Below are positions 26,563 through 34,439 of a DNA stretch of 64,000 bases, piece by piece. The first letter of the stretch is position 1; every line of letters begins with the position of its first letter. Position numbers and translations under genes: made by a program. The DNA comes from Peptococcaceae bacterium BRH_c4a (GTDB taxonomy: Bacteria > Bacillota > Desulfotomaculia > Desulfotomaculales > Desulfocucumaceae): the NCBI GenBank assembly GCA_000961585.1, contig LADN01000043.1:107958-171957 (forward strand), read 5' to 3'. Below the pieces are notes generated by a model. The model was given only the letters and a program-made list of their open reading frames with translations, had not been told where the DNA came from and did no database searches.

Positions 26563-27309
26563 TCAGCCGGCAAACAAACTCCTCCCTCCGCAAATAAAAA
26601 TGGTTTGGCCGGAAACATAGCCTGCCTCGTCACCGGTGAAAAACAGCACTCCATTGGCGATATCATTGATGGAACCAACCGTCCTGGTCGGTTGCTTTTC
26701 AATTAAGCGGCCCCTTACTTCCTCCGACAGGGCCTGCCACAGCGGAGTGTCAATCAGCCCCGGGGCTATACAGTTAGCAGTAATCCCTTTCCTGCCCAGT
26801 TCCAGCGCCAGGCTCCGGGTGAGGCTAACCACCCCGCCTTTGGAAGCGGAATAATTTGACTGTCCAATGCCACCCAGCCACGCCCGCGAGGAAATATTCA
26901 CAATTCTGCCGTAATTTTGCTCTCTCATGTAGTCCGCCGCCACTTTACAACACAAGAACATTCCTTTTAAATTAACGTTTAAAACAACGTCCCAATCCTC
27001 TTCAGTCAATTTTTTAAGGGATTTATCCCGGGCCACCCCGGCGTTGTTTACTAATATATCAACCCGTCCATATTGCTCCACTATTTTTTTAAACATCGAC
27101 TGGACATCAGCAATTTTAGTGATATCTGCCGCTATAGCTGTTGCCTCTCCGCCTGCCGCGCGTATCTCCCCGGCAACCCGCTCAACCTTGGCGCTGTCAA
27201 TGTCGTTGATTACCACCTTGGCGCCACATTCCGCCAATTTTTTCGCAATGCCCTCTCCGATACCGCTCCCCGATCCGGTAATGATAGCCACTCTATCTTT
27301 AACTTTCAT
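26563..27309 (-). CDS. bbsD: BbsD, SDR subunit of hydroxy(phenyl)methyl-succinyl-CoA dehydrogenase
   Basis: A 248-aa classical short-chain dehydrogenase: TGSGSGIG cofactor loop, NNAG, catalytic Ser in NISSRAWLGG and YSASK (Tyr-x3-Lys). BbsCD oxidises the hydroxyl of 2-(hydroxy-phenylmethyl)succinyl-CoA to benzoylsuccinyl-CoA with NAD. It lies 22 bases after a very similar SDR, the pair occupying the bbsC-bbsD place. The assignment to D is by order. Confidence 0.85.
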   Translation of the reverse strand: MKVKDRVAIITGSGSGIGEGIAKKLAECGAKVVINDIDSAKVERVAGEIRAAGGEATAIAADITKIADVQSMFKKIVEQYGRVDILVNNAGVARDKSLKKLTEEDWDVVLNVNLKGMFLCCKVAADYMREQNYGRIVNISSRAWLGGIGQSNYSASKGGVVSLTRSLALELGRKGITANCIAPGLIDTPLWQALSEEVRGRLIEKQPTRTVGSINDIANGVLFFTGDEAGYVSGQTIFICGGRSLFAG

Positions 27310-27331
27310 AATACTAAGCCCCCTCTCTGCT

Positions 27332-28087
27332 TTAAACCGACAGTGAACTGTAAATACTTTTTCCGCCGCAGATAAAGATCACCTGTCCTGTTACATAACC
27401 TGAGTCTTCCGAGGCAAAGAACAGAACTCCGTAAGCAATATCGGCAGGATCACCGATTGTTCCTGTTGGCTGTACTTTTAACAAGCTCTCCTTTGCATTT
27501 TCCGGCAGACTGTCAAACAGCGGAGTTTGAATAATCCCCGGAGCGATGCAGTTAACCGTAATTCTATGTTTGGCCAGTTCCAGCGCCAGCGTTCTGGTAA
27601 GGCTCACCACACCGCCTTTGGAAGCCGAATAATTTGCCTGTCCCGGCCACCCCAGCCAAGCACGCGACGAAATGTTAACAATGCGCCCGTATTTTTGTTC
27701 TCTCATATAGGCCACTGCCGACTGGCAGCAGAGAAAAGTGCCTTTTAAATTAACATTAATGACACTGTCCCAATCTTCCTCAGTTAACTTTAATATACTT
27801 TTATCTTTGGCTATCCCCGCATTGTTAACCAAAATATCAATACGGCCAAAATGATCAACCGTCTTCTTAAACATATCCTCTACCTGTGCTTTTTGAGTGA
27901 TATCCGCATCTATACCCAGCGCTTCCCCGCCGTTGGCGCGGATTTCTTTTACGACCCTGTCGATGCTCTCCGGGTTAACGTCAATTATGACAACTTTAGA
28001 ACCGTTTTCGGCAAATTTTTTGGCTACCACCTCGCCTATCCCTCTCCCGGAACCGGTAATCAGCGCAACCCTGCCCTGTGTGCTCAT
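27332..28087 (-). CDS. bbsC: BbsC, SDR partner subunit of the same dehydrogenase
   Basis: 251 aa and highly similar to the downstream SDR: TGSGRGIG, NNAGIAKDKS, SSRAWLGWPGQANYSASKGG. In Thauera BbsC is reported as a catalytically inactive partner of BbsD. Here the cofactor loop and the Ser-Tyr-Lys set appear intact, so both subunits could be active. ATG after AAGGAGATGG. Lies between bbsB and bbsD. Confidence 0.82.
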   Translation of the reverse strand: MSTQGRVALITGSGRGIGEVVAKKFAENGSKVVIIDVNPESIDRVVKEIRANGGEALGIDADITQKAQVEDMFKKTVDHFGRIDILVNNAGIAKDKSILKLTEEDWDSVINVNLKGTFLCCQSAVAYMREQKYGRIVNISSRAWLGWPGQANYSASKGGVVSLTRTLALELAKHRITVNCIAPGIIQTPLFDSLPENAKESLLKVQPTGTIGDPADIAYGVLFFASEDSGYVTGQVIFICGGKSIYSSLSV

Positions 28088-28105
28088 TTTTCCATCTCCT
28101 TTTCA

Positions 28106-29266
28106 TTACCGAGTTAATATATGGATTGTACAGGCTGCGTTATCCAGGCCGTATACCCCGCCACCCGTCACGTGTGTCAGGGCTGCTTTGCAGTCCGGCA
28201 CCTGCCGATCTCCGGCTTCTCCCCTTAAATGCCAGGTCGCTTCCACAATTTGAGCTGTCCCGGTGCATCCGGTGGGATGGCCGCAGGACAATAAGCCGCC
28301 CCGCGGGCTGAACACCACTTTGCCGCCGTAATCGGCCATGCCTTTCCTTATAAACTCGACACCTTCCCCATGTCCGCAAAAACCCATTGCCTCAGTATAT
28401 AAAAACTCAGAAATCACAAAAGCGTCATGGCATTCAACCATATTGATATCCTCTGCCCCCAACCCGGCCATATGATAAGCCTCTTTTGAACCTCTGTAGG
28501 TTATTTCCATCGTAGTCATGTCTCTGAAACCATTCGTAAAAATACCGGAGGTTATTTCGCTGGCCGCTATACGGACAAGTTTAGCTCCCAGTTGCCTGGC
28601 CTTCTCTTTAGTGGCGACGATAACAGCCGCCCCCCCGTCGGCATTCGGGCAACACATCAATAAATTAAGGGGATCGCTGATCATCTTGGAGTTCAGCACA
28701 TCTTCCACTGTAATGGGGTTTTGAAAGGAAGAATAAGGGTTCATCATGGCGTGCCTGCGATTCTTTACCGCCACCAGAGCAAGATCCTCCGGAGTGGCGC
28801 CGAACTCATGCATGTAACGCATGGCCCGCATGGCGTAAATACCGGGCATGGTCACTCCCTGGATACCCTCCGGGTCATTGGCGTCAGGCGCAAACGCCGT
28901 GCCGCTCGCCCTGGAGCCGGATAGATGCTGAACTCCAATTCCCATTGAAATATCGGTCCTGCCGGTGGCAACGTCTTTCCACGCCTGATGGACGGCTATG
29001 GCGCCGCTGGAACAAGCGCTTTCAACATTCGCCATTGGAACTCCGCCCAGCCCGAGGGTTGCGCAAATACGCTGCCCCAGACATATGCTTCCGGAAAGTC
29101 CACCCATTTCACCAATATAGATTGACTGAATCTCCTTGGGAGAAATACCTGAGTCTTTCACAGCAGCCATAACAGCCTGTCTCCCCAGCTCATCAACCGG
29201 CACGGCCGCTTTTTTGTGCAATTTAGTCATGCCAACACCAATAATACAAACTTCTCTTGAATTCAC
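28106..29266 (-). CDS. bbsB: BbsB, thiolase subunit of benzoylsuccinyl-CoA thiolase
   Basis: A 386-aa SCP2-like thiolase: VCIIGVGMTKLHKKA start, the nucleophilic Cys in NVESACSSGAIAVHQ, ECHDAFVISEF, and LLSCGHPTGCTGTAQIVE near the end. With BbsA it cleaves benzoylsuccinyl-CoA into benzoyl-CoA and succinyl-CoA, the last step of the bbs pathway. GTG start after GAGAGGGGG. Directly follows bbsA. Confidence 0.87.
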   Translation of the reverse strand: MNSREVCIIGVGMTKLHKKAAVPVDELGRQAVMAAVKDSGISPKEIQSIYIGEMGGLSGSICLGQRICATLGLGGVPMANVESACSSGAIAVHQAWKDVATGRTDISMGIGVQHLSGSRASGTAFAPDANDPEGIQGVTMPGIYAMRAMRYMHEFGATPEDLALVAVKNRRHAMMNPYSSFQNPITVEDVLNSKMISDPLNLLMCCPNADGGAAVIVATKEKARQLGAKLVRIAASEITSGIFTNGFRDMTTMEITYRGSKEAYHMAGLGAEDINMVECHDAFVISEFLYTEAMGFCGHGEGVEFIRKGMADYGGKVVFSPRGGLLSCGHPTGCTGTAQIVEATWHLRGEAGDRQVPDCKAALTHVTGGGVYGLDNAACTIHILTR

Positions 29267-29288
29267 CTTTTAACCCCCTCTCAAACTT

Positions 29289-29720
29289 TTAACAGACTGG
29301 TATAAATCTATAACTTATAACTTTATTTCCATTGCTGTCCTGACGGACCACACCGGCAACAACTTCCAATTCCATCCCAATTTTGATTTCGCCAATCTTC
29401 TCGGGAGGCATGTCAATCTGGGCTCCAACCCTCACCCCTTCAGGGAAATCAATATATCCTACCGCCAAAGGAGCCTTCAGTCCGGGCTGCGGGACATTCA
29501 TCACGGTATAGGTATACAGCTTTCCTGTACGGCCAAGCGGTTTTTTCTCCAGCTCATCCGACCAGCAGTCAGGGCAGATCGGTAATTTGGGAAACCACAT
29601 TTTCCCGCATTTCTTACAGCTAAAGCCTATCAGATAAGGCTTTTCCCCATTGTCCGGCACGACAAAAAAATCCGGATGAAAAACAATCTGTTGTTGTTCG
29701 TTGTTCTGGTTTTTATCCAA
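29289..29720 (-). CDS. bbsA: BbsA, zinc-ribbon/OB-fold subunit of benzoylsuccinyl-CoA thiolase
   Basis: 143 aa of the DUF35 type. Zinc ligands CKKCGKMWFPKLPICPDC near residues 35-52 precede an OB-fold (LYTYTVMNVPQPGLKAPLAV). BbsA is the obligatory small partner of BbsB. TTG start after GAGGGGAGAGG. It lies 24 bases after bssD, so bss and bbs genes probably share one transcript. Confidence 0.86.
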   Translation of the reverse strand: MDKNQNNEQQQIVFHPDFFVVPDNGEKPYLIGFSCKKCGKMWFPKLPICPDCWSDELEKKPLGRTGKLYTYTVMNVPQPGLKAPLAVGYIDFPEGVRVGAQIDMPPEKIGEIKIGMELEVVAGVVRQDSNGNKVISYRFIPVC

Positions 29721-29744
29721 TTTTTTTCCTCTCCCCTCATATTT

Positions 29745-30794
29745 TTACTTGTTACTGCCAACCCCGGTCATACCGCCGATGGTCACATCCCACGGGCCGC
29801 TATTCAGCAAGATTTCTTCGTAATCCTTAACGTCCTCGGGAAATATACTGGGGAAACCTTTAAAAACATTTTCCCTGCCCAACTGGTCATATTTCCAGGT
29901 GGCAAAATCGTGAAAGGGAATAATGTCGATTCCCTCTATGGACTGCCCCAGATCACCTGCAAAACGGGCAACCGCCCTTGGGAATCCCAGGTCCCAGTAA
30001 TTTACGCTGTGAATTATGGGAAGCCTCAGCCTTATCCTGGTTCCTTTCTCCGCCATCTTTTTGGCGTTGGATAATATAATTTCATTTGAAAGACCGGTCC
30101 ACTTAATGTGCTTTTCATTATCCAATATTTTAATATCAAGGAGTACCAGGTCGACGTATTCCAAGATTTTCTCCAAGACTTCCCACTTGGCGTAGCCGGT
30201 GGTGTCCAGCGCTGTGTTCAACCCTTCCTTCTTAGCCTGCTTCAACAGCTTAACTGCAATCTCCGGGTGGAATAAAGGCTCGCCACCCGCCAACGTCAAC
30301 CCTCCGCCGGAAGACTCATAAAATAGCCGGTCACTTTTTACTTCATTCATTATTTCATCCAGCGGCATAACCTTGGCCACTTTTGTCAAGGCCCCGTATT
30401 TACAGCCATCGACACATTTCATGCATCTGTCGCATATACCTCTGTCAATCTGGGGAGGCAACATTTCAGCAGACTGGTCCTCCATCTTCCGTAAAGCAAC
30501 CGCACCTCCGGCGCAACATGATGCGCCCATATCCGGCGCATCGCTTTCGACACCCGGCAGCCTGATTGCGCCTACCGGGCACACTTCGGCACAGTATCCG
30601 CACCGAACACATTTATCAACATTCTGATAAAATTCCTGATATGCGTTTATGCATTCAACATTATGACACCATGCACACTTCAGGGGACATCCTTTCAGAA
30701 AAACAGTGGTTCTTATCCCCGGGCCGTCATTAACCGAAAAGCGCTGGATATTGGTGATCAGCGCCTCATCTTTCCCGGCTGCCACCATACACAT
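29745..30794 (-). CDS. bssD: BssD, glycyl-radical activating enzyme of benzylsuccinate synthase
   Basis: A 349-aa radical-SAM activase. The SAM cluster motif is CPLKCAWCHN near residue 35, followed by two inserted ferredoxin motifs (CVRCGYCAEVCP and CDRCMKCVDGC) and GGGLTLAGGEPLFHPE. The two extra clusters are typical of activases for fumarate-adding and other non-PFL glycyl-radical enzymes. It abstracts hydrogen from the active glycine of BssA using adenosylmethionine. Here it follows bssB; in Thauera bssD comes first. Confidence 0.9.
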   Translation of the reverse strand: MCMVAAGKDEALITNIQRFSVNDGPGIRTTVFLKGCPLKCAWCHNVECINAYQEFYQNVDKCVRCGYCAEVCPVGAIRLPGVESDAPDMGASCCAGGAVALRKMEDQSAEMLPPQIDRGICDRCMKCVDGCKYGALTKVAKVMPLDEIMNEVKSDRLFYESSGGGLTLAGGEPLFHPEIAVKLLKQAKKEGLNTALDTTGYAKWEVLEKILEYVDLVLLDIKILDNEKHIKWTGLSNEIILSNAKKMAEKGTRIRLRLPIIHSVNYWDLGFPRAVARFAGDLGQSIEGIDIIPFHDFATWKYDQLGRENVFKGFPSIFPEDVKDYEEILLNSGPWDVTIGGMTGVGSNK

Positions 30795-31004
30795 TTTTCC
30801 CCTTACCTCCTCCGTTGCCCTTTTCCCATACTGTCCTTCAAGTTGACCTGCAATTTTTTAAGCTTTCGCATTAATCATCCGGGAAGCTTTAAGTGTGGGG
30901 AGGACACCTTCCCTACAGGAAGATGCCCCCCTCTCTTGTTATTCTTTTCGGACTTATACGGAAGAAAGTTTTAGCAAGTGTTTACCGGCTCTCAAGACTT
31001 TTAT
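30795..31004 (-). other. bssB-bssD spacer with an imperfect hairpin
   Basis: A 210-bp gap without a gene. CTTCC-N5-GGAAG, flanked by GGGGAGGA and TGCCCCCC, can form a hairpin at about 30896-30933. It may set the lower expression expected of the activase relative to the synthase. Confidence 0.4.
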
Positions 31005-31223
31005 TTACATCCCTTCCTTGATGCTCTGAGCGCGGGACGGTTTGGTCTCGAACTTGTCGCAAGCCTGATCACTTAGCGAAACCATCTTCCCTGGAATTAC
31101 CGACTGGGCAATCCCGCTTGTTGAATCGCTTGCATCCGACTCATATTTGCCTGAGATACAGATACCCTTTGTGGGATCTCCCACGTCCACTTTGCCCCAA
31201 CGGCATTGTCTGCAGGTAGCCAT
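31005..31223 (-). CDS. bssB: BssB, beta subunit of benzylsuccinate synthase
   Basis: 72 aa. Cysteines CRQC near residue 4, GICISGKYESDAS and QACDKFE give four ligands for a low-potential 4Fe-4S cluster. In fumarate-adding enzymes the beta subunit limits the motion of the alpha subunit and protects the active site. Downstream of bssA behind a strong intergenic hairpin. ATG after AAAGGGG. Confidence 0.85.
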   Translation of the reverse strand: MATCRQCRWGKVDVGDPTKGICISGKYESDASDSTSGIAQSVIPGKMVSLSDQACDKFETKPSRAQSIKEGM

Positions 31224-31255
31224 TTTATCATACCCCTTTCTTTTTTATCACGGCG

Positions 31256-31281
31256 GGCATGGGGTAGGATTACCCCATGCC
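31256..31281 (-). promoter_or_regulatory. Perfect hairpin between bssA and bssB
   Basis: GGCATGGGGTA-GGAT-TACCCCATGCC is an 11-bp perfect stem with a 4-base loop in the 74-bp gap. No T-run follows on the minus strand, so it is more likely an mRNA processing or stabilising structure than a full terminator. Confidence 0.6.
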
Positions 31282-31297
31282 AACACCGTACAAACTG

Positions 31298-33760
31298 CTA
31301 ATTAAACTGTTGCTCAGTACGGGCAATGATGGCGTCCTGAGCGCTGCGCGGGAGATTGATAAATCTGGCGCTGTAGCCCGCTATCCGCACAATCATGTCT
31401 TCCCACTTTTCGGGATCTTTCTGAGCCTCCAGCATGTCTTTGGTATCGACCACATTAAACTGTACATGGTCGATATTCGCATCATGCCATGCCTTCATGT
31501 AACTGGTCCAGATTTCAAACCCTTTTTCGCTCCTCATGATGGAGACCGGCAAGCGCTGATTGAGCTGGATAGCCTTATACCTGTCCTGAGGTATCTTAGA
31601 CATGGTCTTGATGACGGCGGTGGGTCCCTTCTTATCCATTCCGAGATAGGGGGAGCAGCCGCCATCCGCCAAAACCTCCCCGTGTCTGCGACCGTAAGGA
31701 AGGGCGCCGACACGCGGTGATCTGGTGGAAAAGAGCGACACGGTCTGGGGCACACCTACTGGATGCATGCCGCTGTACTGGGTCTGATCATAATACTTGT
31801 CAGCCACCATGTGGTACACCTTTTTCCCTATATCATCGACATAATCGTCATCGTTACCCCACTTGGACACCGCTATACAATCCCGCCTCATCTCTTCAAA
31901 TCCCTGCCAGTTAGCCCTTAAGGCCTGGACAAACTGTTCCATGGTATACTTCTTGTCGTCAAAGACGAGCTTCTTCAGCGCCGCCAGCGAATCGGTGGCG
32001 TCAACTATCCCCAGGGGATTGCTCCAAGTATTCGGATACTTTTTATTTTCAAAGGCTCCGAGGCCTTCCTCCACACAGATGTCATCCATCAATGCCAGGA
32101 ACGGACTTTCGCAATACTTTATTTCCGCGCGGCGGGTGACGTCTCTGCTCCTGAAGTGCAGGGTTACGGCGTTCTCCACCTGTTTCTCAAGGGCTTTAAA
32201 AACATCGTCAATGGACTTAAAATTGACCGGATCACCGGTTTTGGGCCCCATCTGCAGTTTGGTGAGGGAGTGATCAAAGCCGTCACTCATCGCCAGTTCC
32301 ATGCATTTGGCCAAGTCAATGCATCCTCCGCCCTCGGTCCTTGTCTTCTGGGTGCCCCTCCGCTTGTTTACCCCCGGCGCCATACACAGGACCAGCGCCC
32401 AGTGCGCAGCCTCATCCGGCGGAATCTTGAAGTATTCTATCAGATGCTTGATGGCTTTCTCATCATGCTTGATGGAAGGAAAACCAAAACCCTGGGCGAT
32501 ATTCTCAAAAACCAGGCGCCTGGTTTTTTCGTTAATCTTCGGACTGTACCTGAAGGCCAATGACGGTTCGGGCGTCCTTATATTCAAAGACGCTTCCAGA
32601 ATAACATCTGTATAATCGGTGCACGCGTCATTGCCATTCTCATCAAGTCCGCCCAGGGTAATGATATGCAGGTCATTGGCCCCCGGCTGGCCTTCGCGGT
32701 AAACCCTTCCCTTGGCGATGCCGCGCTCGCATACTTTGAGCCTTTCCAATTCGCAAAGTTCAACGGCCTCTTCCCTGGTCATGGGCTGGACTGTTTTGTC
32801 AATAACGCTGGCTTTGTAATAGGGCCACAGTATCCTGTCCCCCAGATGGGCGTACCCCGAAGCGTAACGCTCCATAGAATGGCATATCTCATAGCAGAAC
32901 CATTTCGACTGCATGGCGTCCCTTAAGCCCTTGGCCGGCTCGGCGGGAACCCGCCAGCAGATATCGGCGATTTCCAGAAGTTCTTTTTTTCTTTTCGGTG
33001 TTACATCAAAATTCTCAGCCACTGCTTTGGCCAGCCTGCTATACCGCCTGGCCCATCTGACAATGGCCTTGCCGGATATGATCATCGACCGCCATACATC
33101 GATCTTGTCCAACAGCGGGAGGTTTTCTTCGCCGTTCCAGGGATATGATCTCAGTTTGGCAAAGGCCTTCTCTATTTCTTCCTCGCACCATGCTATCCGC
33201 TTTTCCAACCCGTCCTCAAGGATGCTCATGTAAGGAGGGGCTACATTCATGTAGGCGGCTACATAGGGCGGCGTCTCGATAATGGCCCAGGGCATGGAAA
33301 TATCCATCTCATGCTTGCTGAAATATGGAGAGCACTTGTCCTGGAGACCGAACGGCTTCCAGTACTCGGTAAGCTCCCTGGCCTCATCCCTGTTCTCATC
33401 AGACATGGCATCGCTTTCCACCAGGTCGATGGTCGGGAAAAAGCCCATCTCGGGATAAAGACATAAAATATCAGGCTTCTCACAATGGTCGCCGACAATC
33501 AATTCCTCATCCTGAATGTAAATGCTGCAATTATCCAGGAAATGCGCCAGACATTTGGCCCTTCTTATTATTTCAGGATCCCCGACGCTCGCTTTGTGAG
33601 CCTCGGTATACAAACGCAGTCGCTCATTGCCCACCTGCACCTCGGGCCTGACATACTCTCCCCCGGAAACATGCTTCCAGCGACAGCGGCCATATAAGAA
33701 TTTTGTCCTTTCCGTGCTTCCAGGATTTTCTTTACTTTTCGGAGCAGCGCTCACAGCCAT
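31298..33760 (-). CDS. bssA: BssA, glycyl-radical alpha subunit of benzylsuccinate synthase
   Basis: An 820-aa glycyl-radical enzyme. The thiyl Cys is C459 in HWALVLCMAPG and the radical Gly is G795 in VRIAGYSARF; their 336-residue spacing equals that of Thauera BssA (C493/G829 by family numbering). R474 in TQKTRTEGGG aligns with the Arg that binds the fumarate/benzylsuccinate carboxylate. It adds the methyl carbon of toluene to fumarate to give (R)-benzylsuccinate. The small subunits, the activase and a complete bbs set surround it. A methyl-substituted relative such as cresol or xylene cannot be excluded as substrate. ATG after AGAGGAGGA. Confidence 0.92.
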   Translation of the reverse strand: MAVSAAPKSKENPGSTERTKFLYGRCRWKHVSGGEYVRPEVQVGNERLRLYTEAHKASVGDPEIIRRAKCLAHFLDNCSIYIQDEELIVGDHCEKPDILCLYPEMGFFPTIDLVESDAMSDENRDEARELTEYWKPFGLQDKCSPYFSKHEMDISMPWAIIETPPYVAAYMNVAPPYMSILEDGLEKRIAWCEEEIEKAFAKLRSYPWNGEENLPLLDKIDVWRSMIISGKAIVRWARRYSRLAKAVAENFDVTPKRKKELLEIADICWRVPAEPAKGLRDAMQSKWFCYEICHSMERYASGYAHLGDRILWPYYKASVIDKTVQPMTREEAVELCELERLKVCERGIAKGRVYREGQPGANDLHIITLGGLDENGNDACTDYTDVILEASLNIRTPEPSLAFRYSPKINEKTRRLVFENIAQGFGFPSIKHDEKAIKHLIEYFKIPPDEAAHWALVLCMAPGVNKRRGTQKTRTEGGGCIDLAKCMELAMSDGFDHSLTKLQMGPKTGDPVNFKSIDDVFKALEKQVENAVTLHFRSRDVTRRAEIKYCESPFLALMDDICVEEGLGAFENKKYPNTWSNPLGIVDATDSLAALKKLVFDDKKYTMEQFVQALRANWQGFEEMRRDCIAVSKWGNDDDYVDDIGKKVYHMVADKYYDQTQYSGMHPVGVPQTVSLFSTRSPRVGALPYGRRHGEVLADGGCSPYLGMDKKGPTAVIKTMSKIPQDRYKAIQLNQRLPVSIMRSEKGFEIWTSYMKAWHDANIDHVQFNVVDTKDMLEAQKDPEKWEDMIVRIAGYSARFINLPRSAQDAIIARTEQQFN

Positions 33761-33797
33761 TTAAAAATCCTCCTCTTTATTTAGTTAATGATAATTA

Positions 33798-33983
33798 TTA
33801 TTGAACATTGAGCTTGGGAGTAAATTTTTTGCAATCTTTGGCCGACGAATTTCCGTCAACCGGTTGGGACAGCCAGAATTTTCCCTTGTGGTCCACCATT
33901 TCCCGGATGCATTCGCTTTTTACTTCCTTATCCGCATCTTCGGAAGCTGCAAAGAAAGATTTGCAATTTTTGCAGACAGTCAT
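33798..33983 (-). CDS. bssC: BssC, gamma subunit of benzylsuccinate synthase
   Basis: 61 aa, first gene of the bss unit, 37 bases before bssA as in known bssCAB order. It has CKNC near residue 4, ECIREMVDHKGKFWLSQPV and a C-terminal KDCKKF, i.e. four Cys for a 4Fe-4S cluster. ATG after AAAGGAGGTG. A paralogue lies at 21784-21978. Confidence 0.85.
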   Translation of the reverse strand: MTVCKNCKSFFAASEDADKEVKSECIREMVDHKGKFWLSQPVDGNSSAKDCKKFTPKLNVQ

Positions 33984-34061
33984 TATTTCACCTCCTTTAT
34001 AATAAACTCAACTGTCAAAATTTTCGTACAAAACTGGCTTTTTCGATATTTAATACATTAC

Positions 34062-34077
34062 TTCAAAAATCATGCCA
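34062..34077 (-). promoter_or_regulatory. Probable sigma-54 promoter of the bss operon (one mismatch)
   Basis: Minus strand TGGCATGATTTTTGAA matches TGGCAYRNNNNTTGCW at all but one fixed position (GA for GC at -12). It is about 80 bases before bssC, and an activator-type inverted repeat lies 120 bases upstream. Confidence 0.55.
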
Positions 34078-34197
34078 GTCACACCATCTCTTACAATCAG
34101 CCTTAACCGGTTACATTTTTTGCAATAATGCAGTTGTTTTAATAGAGAGAAAAACTCCTTAACCCTTGAATTATAAGGATTGGCGGTGTTTTGCATT

Positions 34198-34216
34198 TTT
34201 GCAGAGAATATGCAAA
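34198..34216 (-). promoter_or_regulatory. Inverted TTTGCA-N7-TGCAAA site upstream of bss
   Basis: TTTGCA and TGCAAA separated by seven bases. The same arms with the same or nearly the same spacing occur at 45983-46012 and 47347-47377. It is well placed as an upstream activating sequence for the sigma-54 activator at 44.5 kb. Confidence 0.65.
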
Positions 34217-34259
34217 CACAATAATGACTGCTGCCTGATTACAGTTTTGTGCGGGTCTA

Positions 34260-34383
34260 GGAGGCTGTTGAAAAAGTCCATCTGCGGCGTTGCGGCAGCG
34301 GCTTCAATGCTCAACGTACAAGGAGTACGCCTCCGCTTGAAGCCTTGCCGCGCCTTGCATCTGGAGCTTTTTGAACAGCCTCC
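34260..34383. repeat. 124-bp imperfect palindromic repeat
   Basis: Outer arms GGAGGCTGTTGAAAAAG and CTTTTTGAACAGCCTCC pair, and the interior (CTGCGGCG...CTTCAA / TTGAAGC...GCCGCGCCTTGCATC) continues the pairing around CAACGTACAAGGAGTACG. It is a miniature repeat without a coding frame, set between the beta-oxidation operon and the bss control region, where it could also end upstream transcription. Confidence 0.75.
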
Positions 34384-34439
34384 GGTTGTAGTCGAATAAG
34401 TACTTTGTTGACCTCTTAATATAGTTTTGCAACACTCTC

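Noticed and set aside
34182..34196. Plus-strand TGGCGG...TTTGCA resembling a sigma-54 promoter
   Set aside because: Only nine bases separate GG and GC instead of ten, and no plus-strand gene follows.
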